Notes: a model not told the origin generated them from the sequence alone. 64,000 bases of DNA from Tepidibacter thalassicus DSM 15285 (GCF_900129915.1 NZ_FQXH01000010.1:1-64000), one strand, 5' to 3'. Counted from the first letter of the stretch, positions 28,320 to 37,366 are shown. Numbers and translations: made by a program.

Positions 28320-28583
28320 TTGAAGGCGCATATAGAGGAAAGAGCTATAATTATTGCTAAATATATTTTAGAAAAAGAAAGTACTGTGAGAGAAACTGCA
28401 AAGACATTTGGAGTAAGTAAAAGTACTGTCCATAAAGATGTTACTGAAAGATTGAGTTCTATAAATCCATCTTTAGCTAAAAAAGTAAAAAGAATACTTG
28501 ATAAAAATAAATCAGAGAGACATATAAGGGGAGGAATGGCAACAAAGTTAAAATATAAAAATAATGGGAAAAATGTAGGGTAA
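28320..28583 (+). CDS. spoIIID: Sporulation transcription factor SpoIIID
   Basis: 87-aa mother-cell DNA-binding protein that represses or activates sigma-E genes. The helix-turn-helix FGVSKSTVHKDVTERL (about 37-52) and the basic C-terminal segment HIRGGMATKLKYK match Bacillus SpoIIID. TTG start with AAGGAGGGGG directly upstream. CATATATA at 28279 with TTCTATT 14 nt upstream is a possible, imperfect sigma-E promoter. Confidence 0.96.
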   Translation: MKAHIEERAIIIAKYILEKESTVRETAKTFGVSKSTVHKDVTERLSSINPSLAKKVKRILDKNKSERHIRGGMATKLKYKNNGKNVG

Positions 28584-28600
28584 AACCTGCATTTTTTTCT
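28573..28600 (+). terminator. Terminator overlapping the spoIIID stop
   Basis: atgtagg pairs with cctgcat (one G-T pair) over a short loop that includes the stop codon; a T run follows. Confidence 0.65.
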
Positions 28601-28682
28601 TGACTAAAACAAATTTTTTGTATATTTTTGTAGAAGGAAATAAAGTAAAATAATTACAAAACAAAAGATAGGAGAGATATTA

Positions 28683-29705
28683 ATGGTTAGACCAGATATA
28701 GGGATAGATTTAGGTACTGCAACAGTTTTGGTATATGTAAAAGGAAAGGGAATAGTATTAAAAGAACCTTCGGTTGTAGCAATAGATAAAGTTAAAAATA
28801 AAGTTTTGGCAGTTGGAGAAGAAGCGAGAAAAATGATAGGGAGAACCCCTGGGAATATAGTGGCTATAAGACCGTTGAAAGATGGAGTAATATCAGATTA
28901 TGATGTTACTGAAAAAATGCTAAGATACTTTATAGATAAAGTATTAGGAAAAAAAGGATTTTTTAAATTTTTTAAGCCTGAAATAATGGTTTGTGTACCA
29001 TCTGGAGTAACAGAAGTAGAGAGAAGAGCGGTAGAAGATGCTACAAAACAAGCCGGTGCTAGAGAAGTTCATATAATAGAAGAGCCAATAGCTGCAGCTA
29101 TTGGAGCGGGGCTTGATATATCTCAGCCAGAAGGACATATGGTTGTAGATATAGGAGGAGGTACTGCTGATATAGCGGTTATTTCTCTTGGCGGAACTGT
29201 TGTTAGCACTTCTATAAAAGTAGCTGGAGATAAATTCGATGAAGCTATAGTAAAGTATATGAGAAAGAAACATAGCTTACTTATAGGAGAGAGAACAGCT
29301 GAACAAATAAAAATAAATATAGGTGCAGCTTTTCCTAGAAAACCGGAAGTTACAATGGATGTAAGAGGTAGAAATTTAATATCAGGTCTTCCGGTTACAA
29401 TAAAAGTTTCATCGTCAGAAATGTTGGAGGCATTAGAAGAAAGTGTTACTCAAATAGCAGATGCAGTTCATGGTGTACTTGAAAGAACTCCACCTGAACT
29501 TTCAGCAGATATAAGTAATAAAGGAATAATTATGACAGGAGGAGGTTCTTTAATTTGGGGACTTGATAAATTGATACAAGAAAGAACTGGAATAAAAGTT
29601 AATATAGCTGAAGATGCAGTATCTTGTGTAGCAAAAGGTACAGGAGAAGCTTTAAATTCTTTAAAAGTTTTGCAAAAGGGAGGAATGCTTAATTTTAGAA
29701 AATAA
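28683..29705 (+). CDS. mbl: MreB-like rod-shape protein Mbl
   Basis: Actin-fold cell-shape protein that guides peptidoglycan synthesis on the inner membrane face. Phosphate 1 loop GIDLGTATVLVY, connect motif, phosphate 2 DIGGGTADIAVI and adenosine loop MTGGGSLIWGLD are all present. 340 aa. The place between spoIIID and flhO is that of Bacillus mbl. Confidence 0.94.
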   Translation: MVRPDIGIDLGTATVLVYVKGKGIVLKEPSVVAIDKVKNKVLAVGEEARKMIGRTPGNIVAIRPLKDGVISDYDVTEKMLRYFIDKVLGKKGFFKFFKPEIMVCVPSGVTEVERRAVEDATKQAGAREVHIIEEPIAAAIGAGLDISQPEGHMVVDIGGGTADIAVISLGGTVVSTSIKVAGDKFDEAIVKYMRKKHSLLIGERTAEQIKINIGAAFPRKPEVTMDVRGRNLISGLPVTIKVSSSEMLEALEESVTQIADAVHGVLERTPPELSADISNKGIIMTGGGSLIWGLDKLIQERTGIKVNIAEDAVSCVAKGTGEALNSLKVLQKGGMLNFRK

Positions 29706-29732
29706 TTCTACAAAAAATTATCCGTTTTAAAT

Positions 29733-29760
29733 TAAACTTTTTCTATTTTAATGCCGATAT
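29733..29760 (+). promoter_or_regulatory. Sigma-D (flagellar) promoter for flhO-flhP
   Basis: TAAA, 16 nt, then GCCGATAT, a perfect match to both sigma-D boxes, 38 nt before the flhO ATG. Confidence 0.8.
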
Positions 29761-29797
29761 ATTAAAATGATAGAGAAAAAATTTTTGGAGTGATAAT

Positions 29798-30871
29798 ATG
29801 TTTAGAGGCCTTTATACTGTAACTTCTGCAATGCAGACGAATCAGAAAAAACTAGATGTAGTTGCTAATAATATAGCAAATGCTAATACTAATGGATTTA
29901 AAAAAGATGTGGTAATCTCAGAAGCTTTTCCAGAAAAATTAATAAGTAAAATAAATGGTAAATTGCCAAGCAATCCAAATAATAAAGGCAATTTAGATGT
30001 CAAACGAGATGGAGAAGGTTTCTTTGTTACAACACCTAAAGGCTTTTTTACTGTAGATAGTCCGATGGGAAGAAGTTATAATAGATCGTTAAAATTTGCT
30101 GTAGATAATCAAGGATATTTAAAAACTTATACTAGAGATATAAATAAAGGAGTAGATACAACTACTGGATTTTATGTTTTGGATTCAAATGGAAATAGGA
30201 TACAAGTTCCTGATAAAAATATAGAAATTGATAAAGTTAATGGTAATATTTTATCAAATGGACAAGTTATAGCAAATATAATATATAATCCACCTAAAAA
30301 TGTTATAGGAACTATAAATGGAGGATTGAGATTAGATAGAATTCAGACTAATTTTTCGTTGGGACAATTAATACCTACAAATAATAAGTTGGATTTTGCT
30401 ATAAAAGGTGAAGGATTTTTTAAGATACAGACTAAAAGTGGAATAAGATATACAAGAGATGGTTCTTTTTTAATTAATGATAAAGGGCAATTAGTTACTC
30501 AAGATGGTAATTATGTACTTGGCAAGAATGGGGTAATAACATTATCTGAAGATTTTAAAGTAACATCAGATGGGAAATTATATGTAGATGATTCTTATGT
30601 AGATCAGTTGGATATAGTTAATGTTTTAAATGTAAATGCTTTGAGAAAAGAGGGGAATAATCTTTATAAAGTAGAAGATAATGTCAATCCAAATGAAGAA
30701 CAATTTAAGGGAGAGTTAATTCAAGGAAGTTTAGAAGGTTCTAATGTGAGTTCAATAAATGAAATGGTAGATATGATTTCTGTATTGAGAGAGTATGAAA
30801 GTGATCAAAAAGTTATAAAAGCATATGATGATATGTTGGGTAAGGCTGTGAATGAAATAGGAAAAGTTTAA
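29798..30871 (+). CDS. flhO: Flagellar rod/hook-basal-body protein FlhO (FlgF-like)
   Basis: 357-aa FlgF/FlgG-family rod protein exported by the flagellar type III apparatus. N-terminal signature MFRGLYTVTSAMQTNQKKLDVVANNIANANTNG-like region (the ANNIAN motif at about 26-31) and C-terminal EMVDMISVLREYE helix form the coiled D0 domain. Longer than FlhP because of an inserted middle segment (about residues 55-125). Preceded by a sigma-D promoter. Confidence 0.9.
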   Translation: MFRGLYTVTSAMQTNQKKLDVVANNIANANTNGFKKDVVISEAFPEKLISKINGKLPSNPNNKGNLDVKRDGEGFFVTTPKGFFTVDSPMGRSYNRSLKFAVDNQGYLKTYTRDINKGVDTTTGFYVLDSNGNRIQVPDKNIEIDKVNGNILSNGQVIANIIYNPPKNVIGTINGGLRLDRIQTNFSLGQLIPTNNKLDFAIKGEGFFKIQTKSGIRYTRDGSFLINDKGQLVTQDGNYVLGKNGVITLSEDFKVTSDGKLYVDDSYVDQLDIVNVLNVNALRKEGNNLYKVEDNVNPNEEQFKGELIQGSLEGSNVSSINEMVDMISVLREYESDQKVIKAYDDMLGKAVNEIGKV

Positions 30872-30886
30872 TTGGAGGGATAAGTT

Positions 30887-31684
30887 ATGATGCGAGCTCT
30901 TTGGACAGCTGCGAGTGGGATGAAATCTCAACAGCTTAATATAGATACTATATCAAATAATTTAGCTAATGTTAATACGACTGGATATAAAAAGCAAAGA
31001 TTAGAATTTAAAGACCTTTTATATGAAAATATTAAAAAAGCAAATATAATTGAAGGTCAAGGAAGTCCTTCGAATTTACAAATAGGCCATGGGGTTATGC
31101 CTAGTGCTACAAGTAGGATATTTGAAAATGGTACACCAGATAGAACTGATAATCCAACGGATTTTGCTTTGGATGGACAAGGTTTTTTTGCAATTGAAAC
31201 TCCATCGGGAGAAAGACTTTATACTAGAGATGGTTCATTTAAATTGAGTGTAGATGAAGATACTAAAAAACTTGTTACAAGTGAAGGATATACAGTTTTG
31301 ACAGAAGATGATGAAGAAATAGTGATAGAAGATGGTTATACAGACTTTACAATAGATCAAGATGGTAATATAAGTGTTAAGAATGAAGATGGAGAAGTAG
31401 AAGAACTAGGAAAAATAAAAATTGTTAATTTTTTAAATCCAGATGGATTAGAAGCAGTAGGAAGAAACTTTTTTAAAGCAACTAATGCATCGGGAGAAGA
31501 GATAGTTTTGGAAGATGAAAATAGAAATACTAAAGTATTTCAAGGTTTTTTAGAATCATCTAATGTTCAAATTGTAGATGAAATGATAAAAATGATTACA
31601 GCTCAAAGAGCATATGAAATAAATTCTAAAGCTATTCAAACAGCAGATGATATGCTTCAGATGGCAAATAATTTAAAAAGATAA
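30887..31684 (+). CDS. flhP: Flagellar distal rod protein FlhP (FlgG-like)
   Basis: 265-aa FlgG-like rod protein: N-terminal ALWTAASGMKSQQLNIDTI with the SNNLAN motif and C-terminal QIVDEMIKMITAQRAYEIN are both canonical. It starts 15 nt after flhO with GGAGGG upstream. With FlhO it makes the distal rod of a Bacillus-like basal body. Confidence 0.93.
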   Translation: MMRALWTAASGMKSQQLNIDTISNNLANVNTTGYKKQRLEFKDLLYENIKKANIIEGQGSPSNLQIGHGVMPSATSRIFENGTPDRTDNPTDFALDGQGFFAIETPSGERLYTRDGSFKLSVDEDTKKLVTSEGYTVLTEDDEEIVIEDGYTDFTIDQDGNISVKNEDGEVEELGKIKIVNFLNPDGLEAVGRNFFKATNASGEEIVLEDENRNTKVFQGFLESSNVQIVDEMIKMITAQRAYEINSKAIQTADDMLQMANNLKR

Positions 31685-31697
31685 GCTGGTGATTTAA

Positions 31698-32009
31698 ATG
31701 CAGATAAATACTAATAATAATTTAGATGTTTTAAAAAGTAAACTTCAAAATAACAAAGATAATAAAAAACTTATGAAAGCGTGTAAGGAATTAGAAGCTG
31801 AGTTTGTAAAAATAATGTTTAAAGAGATGAAAAAAACTGTACCTAAAGATACATTGATGCAGAAATCTTCAGGTAGAGAAATATTTGAAGATCTTTATAC
31901 AGAAGAGTTAGCAACTCAGGCATCTACTAATTCTTCTTTAGGGCTTGCCAAGCTTATATATGAACAATTCACTAAAACTAATATGAGAAATTTTTCGTCA
32001 AAGAAATAA
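31698..32009 (+). CDS. FlgJ-type rod-binding protein
   Basis: 103-aa protein equal to the N-terminal rod-binding domain of FlgJ without the muramidase domain (ACKELEAEFVKIMFKEMKKTV and SSGREIFEDLYTEELA are diagnostic). A single-domain form is normal in Firmicutes. Third gene of the sigma-D operon; a terminator follows. Confidence 0.88.
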   Translation: MQINTNNNLDVLKSKLQNNKDNKKLMKACKELEAEFVKIMFKEMKKTVPKDTLMQKSSGREIFEDLYTEELATQASTNSSLGLAKLIYEQFTKTNMRNFSSKK

Positions 32010-32028
32010 GAATGAGTTTTATTAAAAA

Positions 32029-32092
32029 AAGTGTGGCAATTCATATCCTGATTTTTGTGAATTAGAATATGAATTGCCACTTGTTTTTTATA
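32029..32092 (+). terminator. Terminator of the flhO operon
   Basis: aagtgtggcaattcatat pairs with atatgaattgccacttg; six Ts follow. It also separates the opposing lipoprotein gene. Confidence 0.85.
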
Positions 32093-32095
32093 ATG

Positions 32096-33130
32096 TTAAT
32101 TAGTTGTATGTAAATTTTTTAAAGGTATACTTTTTATTTTTGAATTAAATTCATTGTTTTCGTCTTCTTCGTCTATGCAAATATATAATTTATTTTTGTA
32201 AATAGTGACATCTGTTAATACTTTACGAGTTGATTTAGAATTATTTAATGAATCAATAATTATAGGAATCCATTTATTATTTTTTTTATCATATTTTTTA
32301 ATTTTAATTTGAGATTTGTCATTTTCGATTTCTTCACTCCAAAAAGCATATAATTCATTATTGTATATTATAGCTTTTGGATAATTTGCATTTTTATTTT
32401 TGTTATAATTTAAAGCTGAATTTCCTATATCAACTAATTTATGATCTTTATTGAATTTTTTTGCATGTATTTCAAAAATATTATTTTTAGAGTTACACAT
32501 GTAAAAAATATATATTTCATTATTATGAATTAATAAATCTTTTATATAATATTCTTTATTGAAATAGTTATTTAAATATGAATTATTTATGTCTATCCAT
32601 TTTTTTCTGTTTTCATCGAATTTTTTTAAGTATATAGTGGTTGAGTTTTGATTGTTTTTTTCATTTACTAAAACATACAAATTATTATTGTAGACTATAG
32701 GATATGTTTTAGATCCATATCTTAAATCAACATAATTTAAAGCATTTATCCAAGTATTATTTTTTTTATTGAGCTTTTTTATATGTATTTTAAATTCATT
32801 AGAGTTTGTTTCTTCGCTCCAAAAAATATATAATTCATTGTTATATACTATAGGTGTTATATTTATTGCGTTTTTAAAACTATTATAATTTAAAGAATTA
32901 TTACCTATATTTATCCATTTGTTTTTAATATCATCGTATTTTTTTACTTTTATTTGAGAAATATTTTTTTCTGTATTTTCACTATAACACATGTATAATT
33001 CATTGTTGTATAAAATAGTTTTTGAAAAACGAGAATTGTTAGAAAGTTTTTCGGATTGGTTGTTTGAGCAAGCACTTATACAGCTTAAAAGTATTAATAA
33101 AATGATATAATATATTTTTTTGAATTTCAT
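32096..33130 (-). CDS. Lipoprotein with six-fold repeats (possible beta-propeller)
   Basis: 344-aa protein. A lipoprotein signal (MKFKKIYYIILLILLSCISAC) puts the lipid-modified cysteine at residue 21. The mature part has six repeats of about 50 residues, each with a core like IVYNNELYIFWSEE followed by an I.(V/L)KK..... W motif, as expected for a six-bladed propeller; no known family was recognised. I chose ATG 33130 because AAAGGGAG precedes it and the signal starts there. It shares its promoter/operator with the peptidase gene upstream, suggesting joint control and surface action. Confidence 0.7.
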   Translation of the reverse strand: MKFKKIYYIILLILLSCISACSNNQSEKLSNNSRFSKTILYNNELYMCYSENTEKNISQIKVKKYDDIKNKWINIGNNSLNYNSFKNAINITPIVYNNELYIFWSEETNSNEFKIHIKKLNKKNNTWINALNYVDLRYGSKTYPIVYNNNLYVLVNEKNNQNSTTIYLKKFDENRKKWIDINNSYLNNYFNKEYYIKDLLIHNNEIYIFYMCNSKNNIFEIHAKKFNKDHKLVDIGNSALNYNKNKNANYPKAIIYNNELYAFWSEEIENDKSQIKIKKYDKKNNKWIPIIIDSLNNSKSTRKVLTDVTIYKNKLYICIDEEDENNEFNSKIKSIPLKNLHTTN

Positions 33131-33202
33131 TGTAGTTCTCCCTTTTATATATTTATTAGATAATGTTATTAAATCGAAATAAATTGATAAAATCAATATG
33201 TT

Positions 33203-33234
33203 TGTCATGAATTGACATTATAGTGTCATGAATT
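33203..33234 (-). promoter_or_regulatory. Promoter/operator copy 1 (tandem AATTCATGACA flanking TATAAT)
   Basis: On the minus strand AATTCATGACA occurs twice, 21 bp apart, with TATAAT (plus positions 33217-33222) exactly between. No -35 box is evident, so an activator or repressor acting through the repeats is likely. It drives the lipoprotein gene about 80 nt downstream. A near copy lies at 34171-34202. Confidence 0.6.
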
Positions 33235-33275
33235 GCAATAAATATATATATTATATATATCAAAAAATGAATTAT

Positions 33276-34085
33276 CTATAAAATATTTGTATGAAAATTT
33301 AAATTTTCTTTAATATAATTAATTCTGTCATTTAAACATGGATGAGTAGTTAACAATTTTCTTATTTTGTGCATATCAGTTTTTAGTTTGTTTTTAATAG
33401 TAATTTTTTTTAATGCATTTATTAAATTTTCACTGTTTTTAATTGATTTAATGACAAACATGTCAGCTTCAATTTCTTGATTTCTAATGTAACGTAAAAA
33501 TCCTAGTATAGCGCTTAGGATATATATACAGATAGTAATTTTTAATGACAAGTTTTCATTAATATCTATTTGAAATAGTTTAAAACCTGCTATACAAGCT
33601 ATTGGGAGTAATCCTAAAATTATCATAATGATGCTTCTTTTTAAATCATGTTTTTTTATAATATGGTAAAATTCATGATAGATTATTGCTTTTAGTTCTT
33701 CAGTTTCCAGTTCATCAATTAATTCTTCGTCTAGAATAATTGTATACTTAGAGAAACCTTGTACTGAAGCATTCATTTTAGGATTTTTAGTACGAGGTCT
33801 AATGAATAATTTTACTTTTGACTTTTGAATATTGACTGATAACAAAATTTCTTGCACCATATTAAATAAATGACCTTCAGTTATAGTTTGTAATTTACAA
33901 GCTTGTGCTGAAATTAAAGGAATATAATTTTTTATAAATATTATTACAATATATAATATGCTGTATAAAAATAATACTGTATATATGTCAGGTTTTTTTA
34001 TAGTTACAAATAATATAATAGATGAATATACAGTAATTAAAATAAAAATAACTAAATAAAACTTAAAATTATTGAATTTTTTCAT
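33276..34085 (-). CDS. M48-family membrane metallopeptidase
   Basis: 269-aa protein. Two N-terminal transmembrane helices (about 9-29 and 36-52), a peptidase domain with HEFYH at 137-141 and a third zinc ligand in EIEAD (about 204-208), and two further membrane helices between them. This is the HtpX/M48 layout. The substrate is unknown. It shares a promoter/operator with the lipoprotein gene on its 3' side, so the two probably respond to the same signal. Confidence 0.82.
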   Translation of the reverse strand: MKKFNNFKFYLVIFILITVYSSIILFVTIKKPDIYTVLFLYSILYIVIIFIKNYIPLISAQACKLQTITEGHLFNMVQEILLSVNIQKSKVKLFIRPRTKNPKMNASVQGFSKYTIILDEELIDELETEELKAIIYHEFYHIIKKHDLKRSIIMIILGLLPIACIAGFKLFQIDINENLSLKITICIYILSAILGFLRYIRNQEIEADMFVIKSIKNSENLINALKKITIKNKLKTDMHKIRKLLTTHPCLNDRINYIKENLNFHTNIL

Positions 34086-34170
34086 TTGTTAGTACTCCTT
34101 ACTATTTTAAAAATAATATTTAGAGAATCTACTATAAATATAATAGCTTTTTGGTGAAAGTAAACCTTTT

Positions 34171-34202
34171 TGTCATGAATTGACATTATAGCGTCACGAA
34201 TT
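34171..34202 (-). promoter_or_regulatory. Promoter/operator copy 2, upstream of the M48 peptidase
   Basis: AATTCATGACA and a diverged AATTCGTGACG, 21 bp apart, flank TATAAT (plus 34185-34190); about 45 bp are nearly identical to 33199-33246. The expected transcript start is about 90 nt upstream of the peptidase start. The rest of 34203-34394 is AT-rich and probably contains the left end of the IS607-like element, whose boundary I cannot place. Confidence 0.6.
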
Positions 34203-34394
34203 GCGATAAATACATATTTTAACAGTTTAGAAGTTCGTGTAATTCAAATTGCAATTGAGTGTGTATCAGTGATGTGAGAAGTGATATTGCTAAAATACAT
34301 AATAAATATTAAAAAATTTAACAAAAAACGTCTGCATATTCTTAAAATTATATTATAATTATTATATAAAATTAAAATAAGGGGATTTGTAAAT

Positions 34395-34601
34395 ATGAAA
34401 GCAAAAGAAGTTTTAGAGTTGTTACAAATTTCAAGACCAACCTTAACAAAATATGTTAAAGAAGGTATTATAAAAACTACAACCTTATCTAATGGTAGAT
34501 ATGATTATGACAAGGATAGTGTTATAGGTTATTCAATAAGAATGTATAATAAAAGAAAAGGTAAAAGAATAAAGGCAATATTAGAAGAGAGAGAAAGTTA
34601 A
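34395..34601 (+). pseudogene. tnpA: IS607-type TnpA remnant (serine recombinase lacking its catalytic domain)
   Basis: 68-aa frame. Residues 1-45 (MKAKEVLELLQISRPTLTKY...) are the MerR-like helix-turn-helix that starts IS607 TnpA. The serine recombinase domain (normally with a YARVS motif and about 130 residues) is absent; the tail after SVIGYS, rich in Lys/Arg, looks like a C-terminal TnpA end. An in-frame internal deletion is the simplest explanation. It keeps a good start and could still bind DNA. Confidence 0.65.
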
Positions 34602-34641
34602 TGGCTTTATATAAAGAAAGAAAAGAAAGCGAGGTGAGAAA

Positions 34642-35853
34642 ATGATAGTGCGAAGGGTAGAAAAGCATATTATTAGACAAAACAATAAGTATTATGATAT
34701 GTTAGATAACTTTTGCTTTATGTCTAAGAATTTATATAATTTTGCAAACTATCAAATTAGACAACAATTTTGTAAAAATGGAGAATTTATAAATTATACT
34801 AAATTAGATAAACTATTAAAACAAGATGGAATGGATTATGATTATAGAAACATGCCAGTTGCACAGTCAGCTCAACAATGTTTAAGACTACTAGAAAAGA
34901 ATTGGAAATCATTCTTTGAATCTATTAAAAAATGGAATAAAAACAAAGATAAGTATACTGGTAGACCTAAACTTCCAAAATACTTAAAGAAAAATGGAAG
35001 AAACATTCTTATATTAACTAATAACAATTGTAAAATAAAAGATGGTATAATTAAATTTCCTAAGAGTTTCAACGGTTTTACCTTAAAAACTAAAGTTAAC
35101 AAATTGCAACAAGTAAGAATTTTACCTAGAAATAAACATTTTATAATAGAAGTGGTATATAGAATTGACATAAAAGAACCAAAAGTTGATAATAGAGGAT
35201 ATATAGGTATTGATATTGGAATAGATAATCTAGCAACCATTTGTAACAATGTAGGTGCTAAACCTATTATTGTCGATGGTAAGAGTCTAAAATCAATAAA
35301 TCAATACTATAATAAAAAACTATCTCATTTTAAGAAAGTTGCAAAAAGAATGAATGGGATAGATTTAACTAATAGGATGAATAGACTAACTATTAAAAGA
35401 AATAACAAGGTCATAGACTATCTACATAAAGCTAGTAAAATGGTGATTGATTATACTTTAAGTTTAAATTGTAACACTATTGTAATTGGTACTAATAAAG
35501 ATTGGAAAAGAGAAAGTAAATTAAGTAAAAAAGTTAATCAGTCATTTGTAGGTATACCACATCAAAGATTTATAGAAATGATACAATATAAAGCTGAAAA
35601 TGTTGGAATAAATGTTATTCTAACAGAAGAAAGTTATACAAGTGGTACTAGTTTTTTAGACAATGAATTACCTATAAAAGAAAATTACAATAAAAGAAGA
35701 AGGATTAAGAGAGGTTTGTTTAAATCAAATAAAGGGATATTAATTAATGCAGACTTAAATGGAGCTTATCAAATAGTAAAAAAAGTATTCCCCAAAGCAT
35801 TTGCAGAGGGGATAGAGGGTGTAGGGTTACACCCGGTCAGAGTAGATGTTTAA
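34642..35853 (+). CDS. tnpB: TnpB RNA-guided nuclease of an IS607/IS605-type element
   Basis: 403-aa TnpB with an intact RuvC-like triad by eye: D191 in GIDIGIDN, E330 in LTEES and D371 in NADLNGA. The CxxC zinc knuckle of many TnpBs is replaced by the ESYTSGTSFLDNE...KRRRIKRGLF form, common in clostridial relatives. The N-terminal helical/OTF region is complete. TnpB is an RNA-guided DNA nuclease that helps element retention; its omega RNA normally overlaps the 3' end of tnpB, here probably including the gggtgt/acaccc hairpin near 35817-35834. Start at ATG 34642 with GAGGTGAG upstream. Confidence 0.85.
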   Translation: MIVRRVEKHIIRQNNKYYDMLDNFCFMSKNLYNFANYQIRQQFCKNGEFINYTKLDKLLKQDGMDYDYRNMPVAQSAQQCLRLLEKNWKSFFESIKKWNKNKDKYTGRPKLPKYLKKNGRNILILTNNNCKIKDGIIKFPKSFNGFTLKTKVNKLQQVRILPRNKHFIIEVVYRIDIKEPKVDNRGYIGIDIGIDNLATICNNVGAKPIIVDGKSLKSINQYYNKKLSHFKKVAKRMNGIDLTNRMNRLTIKRNNKVIDYLHKASKMVIDYTLSLNCNTIVIGTNKDWKRESKLSKKVNQSFVGIPHQRFIEMIQYKAENVGINVILTEESYTSGTSFLDNELPIKENYNKRRRIKRGLFKSNKGILINADLNGAYQIVKKVFPKAFAEGIEGVGLHPVRVDV

Positions 35854-35869
35854 CATTGACTGATAAATA

Positions 35870-35901
35870 GTTTTATTAAAATTTATAAATTTTAATAAAA
35901 C
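35870..35901 (+). repeat. Inverted repeat near the IS right end
   Basis: gttttattaaaattt and its complement aaattttaataaaac around a 2-nt centre. It may be the right-end hairpin of the element or the 3' end of the omega RNA. Confidence 0.5.
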
Positions 35902-35966
35902 TAATAACCTGCTAAAATGGATACATAAATTAATTAGGTATTAGTAGATATAAAGGAGTGATAAAG

Positions 35967-36395
35967 GTGCTTAATATAGATCAGATTAAAGAGATAATAC
36001 CTCATAGATACCCGTTTTTATTAGTTGATAAAATAGTAGAGTTAGAAGAAGGAAAAAAAGCAGTTGGAATAAAAAATGTAACTTTAAATGAACCATTTTT
36101 TCAAGGACATTTTCCAGAGTATCCTTTAATGCCAGGAGTTTTAATAGTTGAAGCCATGGCTCAAGTAGGAGCTGTAGCTATGATGAGTGTTGAAGAAAAC
36201 AAGGGAAAACTTGGAGTGTTTACAGGAATAGATAAAGTGAGATTTAGAAGAGAAGTAAGACCTGGAGATACACTTAGAATGGAAGTTGAATTAGTAGCGA
36301 TGAGAAGAGGGATAGGAAAAGCAGAAGCTAAGGCTTATGTTGGAGAAGAACTTGTTTGTAGTGGAAATTTAATGTTTGCATTAGTAGAAAAGTAA
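35967..36395 (+). CDS. fabZ: 3-hydroxyacyl-ACP dehydratase FabZ
   Basis: Hot-dog-fold dehydratase of type II fatty acid synthesis. [33 protein letters not shown] (catalytic His about 54, Glu about 68) and the [10 protein letters not shown] stretch are canonical. 142 aa. I place the start at GTG 35967, 8 nt after AAAGGAG; GTG 35958 would overlap the ribosome binding site. It stands alone rather than in a fab operon. Confidence 0.94.
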   Translation: MLNIDQIKEIIPHRYPFLLVDKIVELEEGKKAVGIKNVTLNEPFFQGHFPEYPLMPGVLIVEAMAQVGAVAMMSVEENKGKLGVFTGIDKVRFRREVRPGDTLRMEVELVAMRRGIGKAEAKAYVGEELVCSGNLMFALVEK

Positions 36396-36420
36396 AAGGG
36401 CTCTTAAAGCCCTTAATTTT
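36396..36420 (+). terminator. Weak terminator after fabZ
   Basis: aagggct/agccctt stem followed by taatttta. Confidence 0.55.
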
Positions 36421-36433
36421 ATGAGGTGATACA

Positions 36434-37366
36434 GTGGATTTTATTTCTACATTCAATCAAATATTTATGTTGTTTACATTGATACTTTTGGGTTATATAG
36501 CAAATAAAAAAGGTGTTGTAACTAAGTCGTTAAATAAAGAATTGAGTAATGTGATACTTTATATAACATTACCTGCACTTATAATAAAGTCTATGCAGTA
36601 CGATTTTTCAAAAGATATGATGCTAAAAAGTGTGAAAATAATATTGATATCAATATTTATATATTCATCGACAATATTATTTTCTCGTATTATCGCTGCA
36701 ATATTAAAGATTGAAGGAAAAACAAAAGATATAGTACAGTTTTTGATTATATTTCCAAATGTAGGATTTATGGGATATCCGGTGATAAGTTCTATTTACG
36801 GTGATTCTGGAGTTTTTTATACAGCGTTATTTAATATGCCTTTTAATATATTAATTTGGACAGTTGGTGTAGTTATAATGTCTAGACATTATAAAAAAGA
36901 TAATAGTATTAGCATAAAAAAAATACTTTTTAATCCGGGCGTGTTTGCTATCATTGTAGGTTATACTTTATTTTTACTATCAATAAAACTTCCAAAGCCT
37001 ATATATGATATTTTAGACATTTTAGGGTCTTCTACAACTCCTATGTCGATGATTGTAGTAGGTTCAATACTCGCTCAGTCCAGAATACAAGAAGCTTTTA
37101 AGGATAAGTATTTGATTATGGTATCTTTTGTAAGACTTTTGATTATTCCTCTTATAGTATATTTTGTATTGAAAAAAATTTTATTTTTAGATGGTTTGAT
37201 ATTGGGAATACCTTTTATAATCTGTGCTATGCCAAGTGCTGCCAATGCTGCTATATTTGCAACTAGATTTGAGAATAATCATGTTTTAGCTTCTCAAGGT
37301 GTATTTATAACTACTTTATTTTCTGTAATTACTATACCTATTCTTGTAGCTATGTTGCAAGTATAA
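36434..37366 (+). CDS. AEC-family transporter
   Basis: 310-aa membrane protein with about ten transmembrane segments in the two five-helix halves of the auxin efflux carrier family (LGYIANKKGVVTK, NVILYITLPALI, FPNVGFMGYPVI, AMPSAANAAIFA). Members export organic acids such as malate; the substrate here is unknown. GTG start. Its 3' end overlaps the convergent yyaC gene by 17 nt. Confidence 0.85.
   Translation: MDFISTFNQIFMLFTLILLGYIANKKGVVTKSLNKELSNVILYITLPALIIKSMQYDFSKDMMLKSVKIILISIFIYSSTILFSRIIAAILKIEGKTKDIVQFLIIFPNVGFMGYPVISSIYGDSGVFYTALFNMPFNILIWTVGVVIMSRHYKKDNSISIKKILFNPGVFAIIVGYTLFLLSIKLPKPIYDILDILGSSTTPMSMIVVGSILAQSRIQEAFKDKYLIMVSFVRLLIIPLIVYFVLKKILFLDGLILGIPFIICAMPSAANAAIFATRFENNHVLASQGVFITTLFSVITIPILVAMLQV

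Larger units (their letters stand above)
34395..35901 (+). mobile_element. IS607-like element: truncated TnpA plus intact TnpB
   Basis: An IS607-style tnpA start overlaps in arrangement with a downstream tnpB, and the unit ends near an inverted repeat at 35870-35901. Elements of this type lack terminal inverted repeats and target duplications, so the ends given are approximate. Because TnpA has lost its catalytic domain, the element is probably not self-mobile. Confidence 0.6.
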
